A stretch of 64,000 bases of DNA from UBA4416 sp943362175 (GTDB lineage Bacteria > Bacteroidota > Bacteroidia > B-17B0 > Aurantibacillaceae): NCBI GenBank assembly GCA_943362175.1, contig CALRIU020000020.1, forward strand, positions 1 through 64,000, in the 5' to 3' direction. Each line of letters begins with the position of its first letter. The first letter of the stretch is position 1. Under the pieces are notes generated by a model. The model saw nothing but the letters and a program-made list of their open reading frames with translations, searched no databases and was not told the origin of the DNA. Made by a program: the position numbers and the translations under genes. Of the stretch, positions 25,936-35,220 are shown piece after piece.

Positions 25936-26628
25936 TTAGTGTTGTGTATGCAAAGGCACTTCCATCATAAGCAAGATCCCCGACTCCGATAAGGATTCGA
26001 AATCTACTGAGGCCGTATTCCATAAGGATAACCCGTCACGGTATTCCATCAGGCGCTCTGCCACTTCGAAAGCACCGTTGATGATATAGATGAACACGCC
26101 GTTCGATTGGTCTTTCAGGATGTAGCTTCCTTTGGCTCTTCCCTGGTACACGCCCACATAACCATACAGGCCGGCCCCACAGGCGTCAAGGCTTAAAGAG
26201 GCCGGTTCGTTATGTTTTTTTAAATTCACAGGGCGTACCATCATTTCGGAACATATTCCTTTTGCATGAAGGCCTATCTGCAGGTAATTAACCACGCTGT
26301 TGCTATATGGATTCTGAAGCGAATAAGGCAGCCGGTTATCAACCAGCAGCACTTCTCCGGAAGCAAGCAGTTTGAATGTAACAGCGACATCGCTATAAGA
26401 TACCGCACCTGATACCGGCAAGACAATCTCCAGCATATTTTCCCCGCTCCCGTAGCGGATGGTGGAGCCGGCAGATAATATCACATCGTGGCAATATGCT
26501 ATGGCCAGCGGATCCCGGCGATGTACATTCAAATGGCCTGAATTGACCGTAGAAACACACTTATACGTTTCCGCAATGTCGCAAACCCGTTGATCGGCCT
26601 TATAAAATATGGAAGGGTAATTCGACAC
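25936..26628 (-). CDS. Pirin-like bicupin protein (quercetinase-related)
   Basis: A 230-residue cytoplasmic protein starting with GTG at 26628 (no in-frame ATG upstream). The C-terminal half matches pirin/YhhW: QSNGVFIYIINGAFEVAERLM and RDGLSLWNTASVDFESLSESG. YhhW-like members can cleave quercetin in vitro, but many have regulatory roles. The classic metal-binding HxH set of the N-terminal cupin is not evident (HLNVHRRD lies there but position is unclear), so catalysis is not certain. The intradiol dioxygenase follows directly, suggesting a common role with aromatic compounds. Confidence 0.65.
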   Translation of the reverse strand: MSNYPSIFYKADQRVCDIAETYKCVSTVNSGHLNVHRRDPLAIAYCHDVILSAGSTIRYGSGENMLEIVLPVSGAVSYSDVAVTFKLLASGEVLLVDNRLPYSLQNPYSNSVVNYLQIGLHAKGICSEMMVRPVNLKKHNEPASLSLDACGAGLYGYVGVYQGRAKGSYILKDQSNGVFIYIINGAFEVAERLMEYRDGLSLWNTASVDFESLSESGILLMMEVPLHTQH

Positions 26629-26761
26629 ACCGGATAGTTTTCTGTAAAATTAATCCGGTAAAAAAGCCGGTGCAAAAAAACAAGGCCGGTAGCCATATCC
26701 TGAGGTGAACCATGCGGAGATGCTTCAACTAAAGCATTCCGCACACCTGCTATCACACACC

Positions 26762-26799
26762 AAAAAAACACGAAGGGAAGCGATGAGCTTCCCTTCGTG
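26762..26799 (-). terminator. Intrinsic terminator of the giant subtilase gene
   Basis: Perfect 13-base stem CACGAAGGGAAGC / GCTTCCCTTCGTG (26769-26781 and 26787-26799), 5-base loop, followed on the minus strand by seven T. It lies 25 bases after the stop at 26824. Confidence 0.9.
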
Positions 26800-26823
26800 C
26801 AAAAGATAATGATAAAAACAGTG

Positions 26824-29800
26824 TTACTTCTGAACCACCAGTTTTTTGATGAGGTACTGCTGTGTATTCAGGTCATGAATTTTCACCATGTAAATTCCGT
26901 TGGCCACATCTATTTCGAAATGGGTCAATGCATTGGTCACATGGTGTTTGTTCTGATACACCACTTTTCCTGCCATGTCGGAGATACTGATATCAAGATC
27001 TGTTTCCTCTGACTGCGCTATGGAGAGGTTGAAATCATTCGATCCCGGATTCGGGAAAATGACCACATCGAAGCCTGCTTGTGCAATTGTAGCTTCACTG
27101 CTTTCTTCACCTGAGGAAGCCATGCGGGAAGTCGGTGGCTTCACATTACCCGGGTTAGACGGGCATTGTACTACCGCAGGGTTATTGGTGATGTACCTCA
27201 CGTTTGTAGGCGCAAAATAATCGTCGGTACCATAGGTCAGATTTGTAAATCCTGAACCGTTCGGATTGTAGGTCGGCCCTGCTGCGCTTCTCACCCAGAT
27301 AGGACTGGTGGACGCTGTAGAATTGATCGTAGCCGTTTTGAAGGTACCGGCAGGCCATGTGCCTGGCCATGTATTATCTGTAGGAACGGTAGAGCTACCC
27401 TGAGCGCCTATAAAGCCTGAATTCCTCAGTACAAAACCATAGGTATGGGTAGTCATGGTATTGTTCGTGAAAATGGTTCCTGAGCAATTACCCTGGAATT
27501 CAATACCGCTGTAGGTGTTCCTGGTTGTGTTACAGGTTACTGCCGTACCCAACGATTTGATGGTTACAATCCCAAAGAGGTTGGTGTATCCCGTTGTGAA
27601 ACCTGTTACCACATTGCCGGTGATGGAATTGTTTCCGGTGCTTGGCTGCGCGTTATTCAGGGAAATGCCAAACTGAACGGGAGGGCCTGCTCCATTGTAC
27701 GGATCCGATACGAGGAGGATCTCATTAAAGCTGATCAGGCTGTTTACTTTCGTCCAGTTGTTGTAATTGATCCCGCGGTAAACGTTCGTGATGACGTTGT
27801 TGCTTGCCCTGATCACCGGTACATTAGGGAACGGCGTAGATGAAATCACCCCTGCTCCGCTCACCGTATTTAAGGTAATGGCATTCGACACATACTGTGT
27901 TGTAGGTGCAGCGCCCACCATGGCTGAAATAGTGTTATTATCCACATCTACCTTACCCGCATACTGGCCGCTTGCCGCAACCGTAGGGATATTCAAAGGC
28001 CCGTTGGTAGCGTCCATCATCACCGCGTTCTGCAGGTTGTACATCGTATTGTTAGACACGTTGTAGAGACGGAAACGGTTCGTCACGCTTTTCACGCCGT
28101 AGTTGCCACGGGCGTTTACAAAGGTGGCAGGCGCCGACGCATTTGATTGTGAGCTTCTGAAGTCGTTATACATGATCTGGTGCTCAAACACGTTGGTTGT
28201 ATTGATATCCCGGCTGCAGTCCACAAACTGGTTACCCTGGGATGGCGTAGCAGCTGTTGCCGAATTAACCAGTAAGCGGTAATTGTCACCGTTATCAACA
28301 CTTGCATTAATTCCGATACCATCATTGCCGGCCGATGTGGCAATCGAGTTCTGGAACACGTTATTGAAGGAGGACAGGTTGGAGTTTGACGCATTGATAC
28401 CATAGCCCTGGTTATCAAAAATATTTTTGCCTCCGCTATCTCCGATAATGAACTCATAATACGTAGGGGATGTCGTCTGAGGATTCAGGGTCGATCCTAC
28501 TTTGCTCAACTCGATGCCGGTATTCGATTTCTGTCCTGCAAACGGCGCTTTGAGGTAAGAAGCCACAGGAGTTGCTTCAGGGAATGCCGAGTTTGAGATA
28601 TACGGATTGGTTAAAGGAGCCCCCGGGTTACTGGCGGCTGCGCCAATGGTTGTGGTTGGCGGAAACACCAGAGAGTTTGGCGTAAAATTAACCTGACGGC
28701 ATGTAAATACGGAATTCTTGATCGTAAACGGAAAGCTCGTGATCGGCTGAGAATAGTTATTGATGACGATGCTTTTGTAGTTACGGTTGAAGGTCGAGGA
28801 AAATACCGTCAGGACTCCGGAGGTTTGCGTATTACCCGAGATACCGACCGCTGTGATAGCGTCTTCCACTAAGGAATTACGCAGGCTTAAGCCACCACCA
28901 TTGGTGATCACCATTCCGCGCCACATATCCGAGCAGCTGTAGATGTGCGTATTCGTCACATTGAAAAACGCACCCGGTGCAATGGTAATCTGCACGTTTG
29001 GCGACATTTTTAATTCGCAATTGGAGATATTCACGGCGCCGCTAATCGTCACATTATTATTAATGCAATACGTGGTATTCGTGTAGGTGCCCGCGGGAAT
29101 TGTACCTCCTGCTCCCAGAACAACACAGTTGGTGCAGGTTGTTGCGCAGTTGCTGAGAGTTACTACAGCCGTTGTGGAGCCGGTACAACCGGCAAGGTTC
29201 GTTCCGGTTACCGTATAGACGGTCGTGGCCCCCGGTGTTACCACTACCGGATTTCCTACCAGGCCTCCGGGTTGCCAGGTATACGTATTTGCGCCCGATG
29301 CGGTGAGCGTTGCCGAAGATCCGGCACAGATCGTTTGATTACTCAGCGCGATGGTAGGGCTACCTACCGTTACCGTAGAGGTAGCACTCACGTTACATAA
29401 ATTCCCATCGGTAATGGTAGCTGTATAGACAGTCGTAGCGCTCACAAAAGGATTGATGGATGCCGTCACCGGATAAGATCCCGACGGCGATGAGGTCCAG
29501 CTATACGTCAGTGTTGGCTGGGCATTACCGCTGCTTACGGTCATGGGAGCATTACCAGGAGCGCACAGAGCCGTTAAGCTCGGCGTGATGGCAGAGGTAA
29601 GCGTATTGATTGCCGTGATGGAGAAATCATCCCAGGTATAATCAAAGGCTAGTCCGTTGAAATTAAGGATCTGCTCTACATTCAGCGAATACGTGCCTGT
29701 GGTGGTAATCATACCGCTCAGGTCCTGTTTGAACTGGATCCATTTACCGACAGAGGTGGCATTAGGTGTCCAGGTTTGTGTAAACACAGGTACAGCAGAG

Positions 29801-31977
29801 GGATCAAGAAGACTCACCCTGAAGATCGAAGGCGGGAAAATATACAGCCACGGATAAGCCCAGCCGATGTACTGCTGATTGGGGCTTGCAAATACAAAGG
29901 AAAAAATGTAGTTGGAGCCTGCGATCAGATTCGCTGTGTTTTTGTAATGAGATGTAGGCGTTGACACCGTGGTAAAGCCGGGCGCGCAATACCCCGGCGA
30001 TGCACCTGTTGTAGGGCCATCTGTATGAAAGGAAATAGCTCCTCTTGACGGGATAGGCGGGCTGGCAACCGTCGTTCCAAAGCCAGGACTAATTGCCCCG
30101 GCGCAAAGTGTGAGGTCGGATCCGAAGCTCACCATACCGGCTTCGAAGTTACCATTAGGCACGAGGTTCGGACAGCAATCCACCAAAGGCGCTATCATAC
30201 TAAGTCCTGCAGGGCAGGTCAGGATACCATCAGATACCTGTGTGATCTTCACCGTCATGGTTGGTGCATTAGGTGTTGTGAGCACGAGGTCGCAAATGCC
30301 GTTGTATTGGTTCACCACCGTCATGGTTGGTGCCGGAACTCCATTGATATCATAATCCATAATCAGCTCCGGCCAGGCATCCATGGTCATAGAGATCATG
30401 GCATCCCCGTTCTTACAGAAATTCCCTGCCGAGCTGAAAGCTGCCGTATTGATTCCCACCACATAAATATCCGTTGGATAATAAGACGTGAACGTCTGTG
30501 TCGACGCACAGGTTACTGTGAGCACGGCGTGGTAAATGCCGGGAGCCGGAAAACCAACCGATGGGTTTGGCCCGCTTGCGGTGAGTGTGTTGGTCATGGA
30601 TGAAATTGTCCAGTCCCAGTTGACAATAGGGCTTGAGGTGATGGAGTTATCCGTGAAAGACACCGCATTGCCCGGGCAAATCCGGTCTGATGAGATCTTG
30701 AACTGCACATAATCGCTGGAACCGGAGCTGCACATCAACGCTTCATAAGCATTGATCCTTCCGGGGCCGACAGGCACGCCGCTGGTCACAGGATCGGTTG
30801 TGCTGCTGATGCAATTCAATACCTGTGCAGCGGAATAAGAAGGATTATTACTTTTAACGAGGGCTGCTAAAGCCGCCACCATCGGAGAGGCCATACTGGT
30901 ACCGCTCATAGAGGTATACGCATTAGGCCCTCCCACCACGCTACTGATGGTGGAGTAAATGGAAACACCGGGCGCGGAAATATCCACGGTTGGTCCCCAG
31001 TTACTGAAAGAGGCTTTGAAATCAGACTGATCGGATGCTGCTACGGAATACACACCCGGAAAAGAAGCCGGGAAAGCAGGCGCATTGATGTTATTATTTC
31101 CTGATGCCGCTACAATGATTACACCCTGCGAAATCACCCAGGCAGTAACCAAAGAGTTGCTCATAGAGAAAAATTCGGCCGAGCCCCAGGAACAGTTGAT
31201 GACGTCTGCGCCGTTGGCTACGGCCCACAGCATTCCCTGGTAACCGGCTGTGAGAGCACCTGTGCCATCCTGTGCAATCTTACCGAACATCAGCTGCACG
31301 CTTGGGCTCACTCCTCCCAGGCCTACCGTGCCAATGCCATTGTTGCCTTCGGCACCTACAATACCCGTGACGTGGGTTCCGTGATTGAAAGACGGATTCG
31401 GCCCGATCACATTCGCATCGCCATCAGCAATATCGAATGCCGCAACGATCTTCGAAACCAAATCCGGGTGGTTGACATCACATTCATTGTCCAGGATCGC
31501 GACCTTTACAGGCGCTCCGGGAGGAAAGCTTGACCAGGCCGGACAGGCCTGTACTAAATTTAAGTGATAATAATCTGTTGGGGTCGACCATACAGGGTCG
31601 CCTGTACAGAACAAACGGTCGACCGGAATAGGCTCGGCATATTCGATGCCCGGCATCGCAGCTACCGCCGCAATGACTTTCGGCAGATCGGCCGGCGCTC
31701 CAAAGCTCAGCGAAAAAATCCGGTCGAGCTTTGCATCTTTTGCCTGCAGGAATGGCCTGTTGATGTTTGTTACTTTAAATGTTTTGATAAGGTTGGCCAG
31801 TAGTTCGGGAAAGCCGGCGGTAGAGCCGCCGTTGTAACTATAATCCCTGACGGGAGAGGAATCTTTAATCTTAAAATAGATCTTACCCTTTACGAGGTTT
31901 GTATCAAGGTTCTGCGCCGGCAAACAATAGCTTACCAGCAGGGCCGTCAACAAACATAAAAAATTGATTTTTTTCAT
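26824..31977 (-). CDS. Giant secreted subtilisin-like protease with beta-helix and T9SS sorting domain
   Basis: A 1717-residue exported protein. Signal peptide ends VSYCLPAQ; a propeptide-like region (~25-120) follows. Peptidase S8 domain ~130-415: D163 in VAILDNECD, H199 in NHGTHVTG, N293 in SGNNN, S360 in MSGTSMASP. The usual D-[ST]-G is D-N-E here. Then a PKD-like domain (~425-510), a jelly-roll-like region (~610-810), Ig-like repeats (~810-960), a right-handed beta-helix (~980-1610) with Asn-rich turns (INNNVTISGAVNIS), and a T9SS sorting domain at the end (VIFPNPGSNDFNLS, ISDMAGKVVYQ, NGIYMVKIHD, KKLVVQK). Probably a large surface protease or adhesin. An orphan response regulator lies just upstream on the same strand. 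Confidence 0.88.
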   Translation of the reverse strand: MKKINFLCLLTALLVSYCLPAQNLDTNLVKGKIYFKIKDSSPVRDYSYNGGSTAGFPELLANLIKTFKVTNINRPFLQAKDAKLDRIFSLSFGAPADLPKVIAAVAAMPGIEYAEPIPVDRLFCTGDPVWSTPTDYYHLNLVQACPAWSSFPPGAPVKVAILDNECDVNHPDLVSKIVAAFDIADGDANVIGPNPSFNHGTHVTGIVGAEGNNGIGTVGLGGVSPSVQLMFGKIAQDGTGALTAGYQGMLWAVANGADVINCSWGSAEFFSMSNSLVTAWVISQGVIIVAASGNNNINAPAFPASFPGVYSVAASDQSDFKASFSNWGPTVDISAPGVSIYSTISSVVGGPNAYTSMSGTSMASPMVAALAALVKSNNPSYSAAQVLNCISSTTDPVTSGVPVGPGRINAYEALMCSSGSSDYVQFKISSDRICPGNAVSFTDNSITSSPIVNWDWTISSMTNTLTASGPNPSVGFPAPGIYHAVLTVTCASTQTFTSYYPTDIYVVGINTAAFSSAGNFCKNGDAMISMTMDAWPELIMDYDINGVPAPTMTVVNQYNGICDLVLTTPNAPTMTVKITQVSDGILTCPAGLSMIAPLVDCCPNLVPNGNFEAGMVSFGSDLTLCAGAISPGFGTTVASPPIPSRGAISFHTDGPTTGASPGYCAPGFTTVSTPTSHYKNTANLIAGSNYIFSFVFASPNQQYIGWAYPWLYIFPPSIFRVSLLDPSAVPVFTQTWTPNATSVGKWIQFKQDLSGMITTTGTYSLNVEQILNFNGLAFDYTWDDFSITAINTLTSAITPSLTALCAPGNAPMTVSSGNAQPTLTYSWTSSPSGSYPVTASINPFVSATTVYTATITDGNLCNVSATSTVTVGSPTIALSNQTICAGSSATLTASGANTYTWQPGGLVGNPVVVTPGATTVYTVTGTNLAGCTGSTTAVVTLSNCATTCTNCVVLGAGGTIPAGTYTNTTYCINNNVTISGAVNISNCELKMSPNVQITIAPGAFFNVTNTHIYSCSDMWRGMVITNGGGLSLRNSLVEDAITAVGISGNTQTSGVLTVFSSTFNRNYKSIVINNYSQPITSFPFTIKNSVFTCRQVNFTPNSLVFPPTTTIGAAASNPGAPLTNPYISNSAFPEATPVASYLKAPFAGQKSNTGIELSKVGSTLNPQTTSPTYYEFIIGDSGGKNIFDNQGYGINASNSNLSSFNNVFQNSIATSAGNDGIGINASVDNGDNYRLLVNSATAATPSQGNQFVDCSRDINTTNVFEHQIMYNDFRSSQSNASAPATFVNARGNYGVKSVTNRFRLYNVSNNTMYNLQNAVMMDATNGPLNIPTVAASGQYAGKVDVDNNTISAMVGAAPTTQYVSNAITLNTVSGAGVISSTPFPNVPVIRASNNVITNVYRGINYNNWTKVNSLISFNEILLVSDPYNGAGPPVQFGISLNNAQPSTGNNSITGNVVTGFTTGYTNLFGIVTIKSLGTAVTCNTTRNTYSGIEFQGNCSGTIFTNNTMTTHTYGFVLRNSGFIGAQGSSTVPTDNTWPGTWPAGTFKTATINSTASTSPIWVRSAAGPTYNPNGSGFTNLTYGTDDYFAPTNVRYITNNPAVVQCPSNPGNVKPPTSRMASSGEESSEATIAQAGFDVVIFPNPGSNDFNLSIAQSEETDLDISISDMAGKVVYQNKHHVTNALTHFEIDVANGIYMVKIHDLNTQQYLIKKLVVQK

Positions 31978-32012
31978 GTTATAAGTTTTAAGTGATTAGA
32001 AAAAAAATATTG

Positions 32013-32033
32013 GATTGAGCTCAATCAAATTTA
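32013..32033 (-). promoter_or_regulatory. -7 box and 14-base perfect palindrome before the subtilase gene
   Basis: On the minus strand TAAATTTG (32033-32026) fits TAnnTTTG; no good -33 box is seen. Right after it is the perfect palindrome GATTGAGCTCAATC (32013-32026), at the expected start of transcription, 36 bases before the ATG. This is a likely operator. Confidence 0.5.
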
Positions 32034-32235
32034 TGACAAAGCACCTGACACTTACACTAGTATAAATACCTGTTGTGAAAAAAATTTAAGCTATGTTGAT
32101 GGCACCGTTGGAGGCTCATATTCTAAAAGGCTTAGATGGGCCCTGGCCGGGGCTTTGCGAAGGCCTGCCCTGATACCATCACGGCTTGCTTCCGCAGGAA
32201 TGGTCCTGCACCGGTATAAATACGGGCTATACCCC

Positions 32236-32877
32236 TCAGCTCATCGTGATGATTCCTTTGGAAATGGCATACTTCAGAAGACCGACCACGGATTTGGTTT
32301 CCGTTTTTTCAAAGATCTGGTTCTTGTGCCACTCCACGGTACGCTTGCTGAGAAAGAGTAGTTTGGAAATTTCTTCCACATTTTTCTCATGGTATAAAAG
32401 CCGGATGATGGAGATCTGCCGCTCCGATAGCTTTTTAGAGCCGTTAGGCAATGGTATCTTGTAACTGTTATAGGACAAGGTATTCATGGAGGCATCTACA
32501 TAATAGCCATGTTCGTGTACAGAATAAATGGTGTTGAGCAATTTATCAAAATCGCAGTTCTTCGGCAGGAAGCCTACAACACCGGCCATGATGAATTTCG
32601 AAACATAGGCTTCGTTATAGTGCATGCTCAGGATAATGACTTTGATATTCGGGTATTTTAATTTGATGACCTCGTATACCTGCTCGCCATCCATCACAGG
32701 CATCTCTATATCCAGGAGCAGGATCTGCGGCCTTTCAGTTTCCAATCGCTCCAATAATTCCTTGCCGTTTCCTACATCAAAAAGAACCTTGATTTGCTGT
32801 TCTTTTTCCAGCATTGTACTTAATGCCTGCCTTATCAATACATGATCTTCTGCAATCGCGATGGTTATTGCTTTCAT
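32236..32877 (-). CDS. LuxR/NarL-family response regulator
   Basis: A 213-residue two-domain regulator. The receiver domain (1-120) has acidic E10-D11, phosphoacceptor D56 (LLLDIEMPVMDG), S/T switch in ILSMHYNEA and K106 (GFLPKN). The HTH domain (~150-205) has LSERQISIIRLL and ISKLLFLSKRTVEWHKNQI. No histidine kinase gene is adjacent, so its signal is unknown; Bacteroidota orphan regulators often serve a kinase encoded elsewhere. It lies 258 bases upstream of the giant subtilase gene, same strand, and could control it through the palindrome at 32013. Confidence 0.9.
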   Translation of the reverse strand: MKAITIAIAEDHVLIRQALSTMLEKEQQIKVLFDVGNGKELLERLETERPQILLLDIEMPVMDGEQVYEVIKLKYPNIKVIILSMHYNEAYVSKFIMAGVVGFLPKNCDFDKLLNTIYSVHEHGYYVDASMNTLSYNSYKIPLPNGSKKLSERQISIIRLLYHEKNVEEISKLLFLSKRTVEWHKNQIFEKTETKSVVGLLKYAISKGIITMS

Positions 32878-33317
32878 AGTACCTGGTTTGAAGTGACGTT
32901 ACCGGAAGCCAAAACTGCCGGGTAATTTTAAACTGAGGTAATTAATCCTTACTACTAAATTAAAAAACAATCGATGCTGTTAGGGGCCGGGCTGTGTTAT
33001 TGATGTGTTAATGGTTGTTGTGACGACAACTAAGATCTCATGCAATTCCAGGGAGCCAATCAAAATTCACTACGTGTGCTAACCAAAATTAAATCAAAAA
33101 ATTGATTGGAATTTCCTAAAATCTTTTTATGCACACATAATAAAGCACGATTACGATAATTCACTCACTATCAAACGTTTAAATTTAGACTCAAAATATC
33201 AATGCTAAGGAAAACCACGTGATATTACGTAGTGTAAATCCGGGATAATACGGTGATTTAATTGAAATGCCGGACACCCGTGATTTCATAAGCATGCCCC
33301 GATGATTGTTTACACAG
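32878..33317. other. Gene-free stretch, AT-rich
   Basis: A 440-base interval with no supported ORF. It holds the inverted repeat CCAATCAA (33056-33063) / TTGATTGG (33102-33109) and several A-rich tracts. It probably contains the promoter of the response regulator gene, but no box fits well. Confidence 0.4.
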
Positions 33318-34142
33318 CTATAATTCCGACATATATTCTGCCATCCGGAGTCGTGTGTTTTCATCCGGCAGATGATCACCTGCACTGAAATTATCAAGCG
33401 CATGAGAAGCATCAGAAGTTGCCGGAATGACGCAGGTAACGGCGGGATGCGATATAATAAACTGCAAAAAGAAATTGCTCCAGCCGTTGATGCCTGCTTC
33501 TGTAGCCCAGTGGGGCAAAGGTTTCCCCTTGACTTTCTGAAACAATTTCCCTTCACCGAACGGCCGGTTGATGATCGTGGCTACACCGCAATCAGCGGCA
33601 GCAGGCAGCAATCGCTTTTCGGCATGGCGCGAATCCACTGAATAATTGAACTGTACGAAATCAATGTCTTTCTCATCACGGAACACGTTTTCCAATGCCT
33701 CATGCATGGCATCGGTATAATGTGTCATGCCGATGTACTTTATTTTTCCGGCAGCTTTCCAGTCGCGGAGCACCGGCAAGTGTGTTTTCCAATCGGTGAG
33801 GTTGTGGATCTGCATCAGGGCAACCTGTTCTCTTTTCATTTTCTGCAAAGAGCTTTCCATTTGCGCGATGCCTTCGCGGCGACCGGTGGTCCATACTTTC
33901 GTTGCATAAAAAAACGCATCGCGTTCCTTCATCCCTTCTGTAAGATCTCCGATCACTTTTTCGGCCATTCCGTACATGGGCGATGTATCGATCATGCTTC
34001 CTCCTGCCCCATGCATGGTTTTCAGAACGGCAGTCAGCTCCGGGTAAGAGCTGCTATCCGGCACATCAAAACATTTCCAGGTGCCAATGCCTATCACAGG
34101 AAGCATTTCGCCGGAAGAAGGAACAGGTCGTTGTAACATCAT
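33318..34142 (-). CDS. Aldo/keto reductase
   Basis: A 274-residue TIM-barrel NAD(P)H-dependent oxidoreductase. Seen: IGIGTWKCF at the N-terminus, the catalytic-site segments MIDTSPMYG (Asp and Tyr), FYATKVW (Lys) and VALMQIHNL (His), and ALDNFSAGDHLP near the C-terminus. It is shorter than typical ~310-residue AKRs at the N-terminus but has the full tetrad. Substrate unknown; it stands alone with a 246-base upstream gap. Confidence 0.88.
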   Translation of the reverse strand: MMLQRPVPSSGEMLPVIGIGTWKCFDVPDSSSYPELTAVLKTMHGAGGSMIDTSPMYGMAEKVIGDLTEGMKERDAFFYATKVWTTGRREGIAQMESSLQKMKREQVALMQIHNLTDWKTHLPVLRDWKAAGKIKYIGMTHYTDAMHEALENVFRDEKDIDFVQFNYSVDSRHAEKRLLPAAADCGVATIINRPFGEGKLFQKVKGKPLPHWATEAGINGWSNFFLQFIISHPAVTCVIPATSDASHALDNFSAGDHLPDENTRLRMAEYMSEL

Positions 34143-34388
34143 TGCTCAAATTTGATTGATCTAAATGTACAAAAAACAGCCTGATGCAGTGGCCTGCAAA
34201 CCGGCGATAACAAAAAATAACATACCCGTTCAAAAAATAATTTGGGAAAGCGTTGTATAACCTGTACTTTGGTAACGCTCTTTTAAAAACCCGGATTTTT
34301 TTTAACTAACCGGCTAAACACTGTCGTTGAAATTAACCGGGTTTTAAAAGAGACCATTTCCTTTACCTCCACCAAATCTTTCAACCAT

Positions 34389-35018
34389 CTACAGCAGCTG
34401 CAATTCCTTAATCAGTTCTGTTACGTCTGTGCCTTTAGGCAACAGGTGCGCGCGGATCCCTGTTTTCAAAGCGCCTTCGACATGATGAATCGTATCGTCA
34501 ATAAACAAGGTCTCTTCGGCTACAAGGTGATTTTCTTTCAGTACGTATTCAAAGATCTCCGTATCAGGTTTGCGCATGCCCATGCGGCAGGAGTAATACA
34601 CTTTTTCGAAAAAAGGCTCCAGGTTTTGGTAACCGCGGCTTTCCAGCAGATGTGCTTCAAACTCGCGGATATGGGTTTCATTCGTATTGCTGAGCAAAAA
34701 TAAGCGGTACCTGCCTTTCAGCTGTGCCAGCAATTCCAGGCGATGCAATGGAAAATCCAGCAGCATGGCGTTCCAGGCCTTTATCATTTGCTCATCGTCC
34801 GCTTCGGCCTCCATCGCCACTTTCAGCCCGTTAAAAAATTCCTGCTCTGTGATCAGTCCTTTATCAAACAGATCAAACAGCGGTGTTTGCTGCAACTGGG
34901 TATAAATGGTTTCAAAAGGCGTATTGGAGAGCTTATTAAATGCGGCAATGGTGGCTGCTATGTCGAGGTTGATGATGACTCCGCCCAGGTCGAATATTAT
35001 TGTGTTTATTTTGGACAT
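34389..35018 (-). CDS. HAD-family phosphatase (HAD-IA, YihX-like)
   Basis: A 209-residue HAD hydrolase. Motif I is FDLGGVI (nucleophile D10; the second acid is Gly, as in YihX-type glucose-1-phosphate phosphatases), motif II LLSNTN, motif III with Lys in MGMRKPD and motif IV FIDDT. A helical cap (~20-90) fits subfamily IA. A small sugar phosphate or nucleotide is the likely substrate. Confidence 0.88.
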   Translation of the reverse strand: MSKINTIIFDLGGVIINLDIAATIAAFNKLSNTPFETIYTQLQQTPLFDLFDKGLITEQEFFNGLKVAMEAEADDEQMIKAWNAMLLDFPLHRLELLAQLKGRYRLFLLSNTNETHIREFEAHLLESRGYQNLEPFFEKVYYSCRMGMRKPDTEIFEYVLKENHLVAEETLFIDDTIHHVEGALKTGIRAHLLPKGTDVTELIKELQLL

Positions 35019-35081
35019 ATATTTTGTGAATACCCTGCAAATATATATTTTTGCAGGCTGGATTTTGAAAAATCCGGCATT

Positions 35082-35155
35082 GCTCCTATAGCTCAGTTGG
35101 TTAGAGCATCTGACTCATAATCAGAGGGTGCCTGGTTCGAGCCCGGGTGGGAGCA
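35082..35155 (+). tRNA. tRNA-Met (CAT), elongator
   Basis: A 74-base cloverleaf: acceptor GCTCCTA/TGGGAGC with discriminator A, D stem GCTC/GAGC with loop AGTTGGTTA, anticodon stem TCTGA/TCAGA with loop CTCATAA (anticodon CAT), and T arm CCTGG-TTCGAGC-CCGGG. The G1-C72 pair and non-GGG anticodon stem rule out an initiator. CCA is not encoded. Ile2 (lysidine) is an alternative, but the elongator Met pattern fits better. Confidence 0.93.
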
Positions 35156-35156
35156 C

Positions 35157-35192
35157 TGAAAAAGCGTCATGGTAGCTCCTGACGCTTTTTTT
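35157..35192 (+). terminator. Terminator after tRNA-Met, probably bidirectional
   Basis: Stem AAAGCGTCA (35161-35169) / TGACGCTTT (35180-35188), followed by a T-run; preceded by A's so it can also end the minus-strand lipoprotein gene that stops at 35221. Confidence 0.8.
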
Positions 35193-35220
35193 ATAGACGA
35201 CGTTAAGCTGTTCGAGAGCT

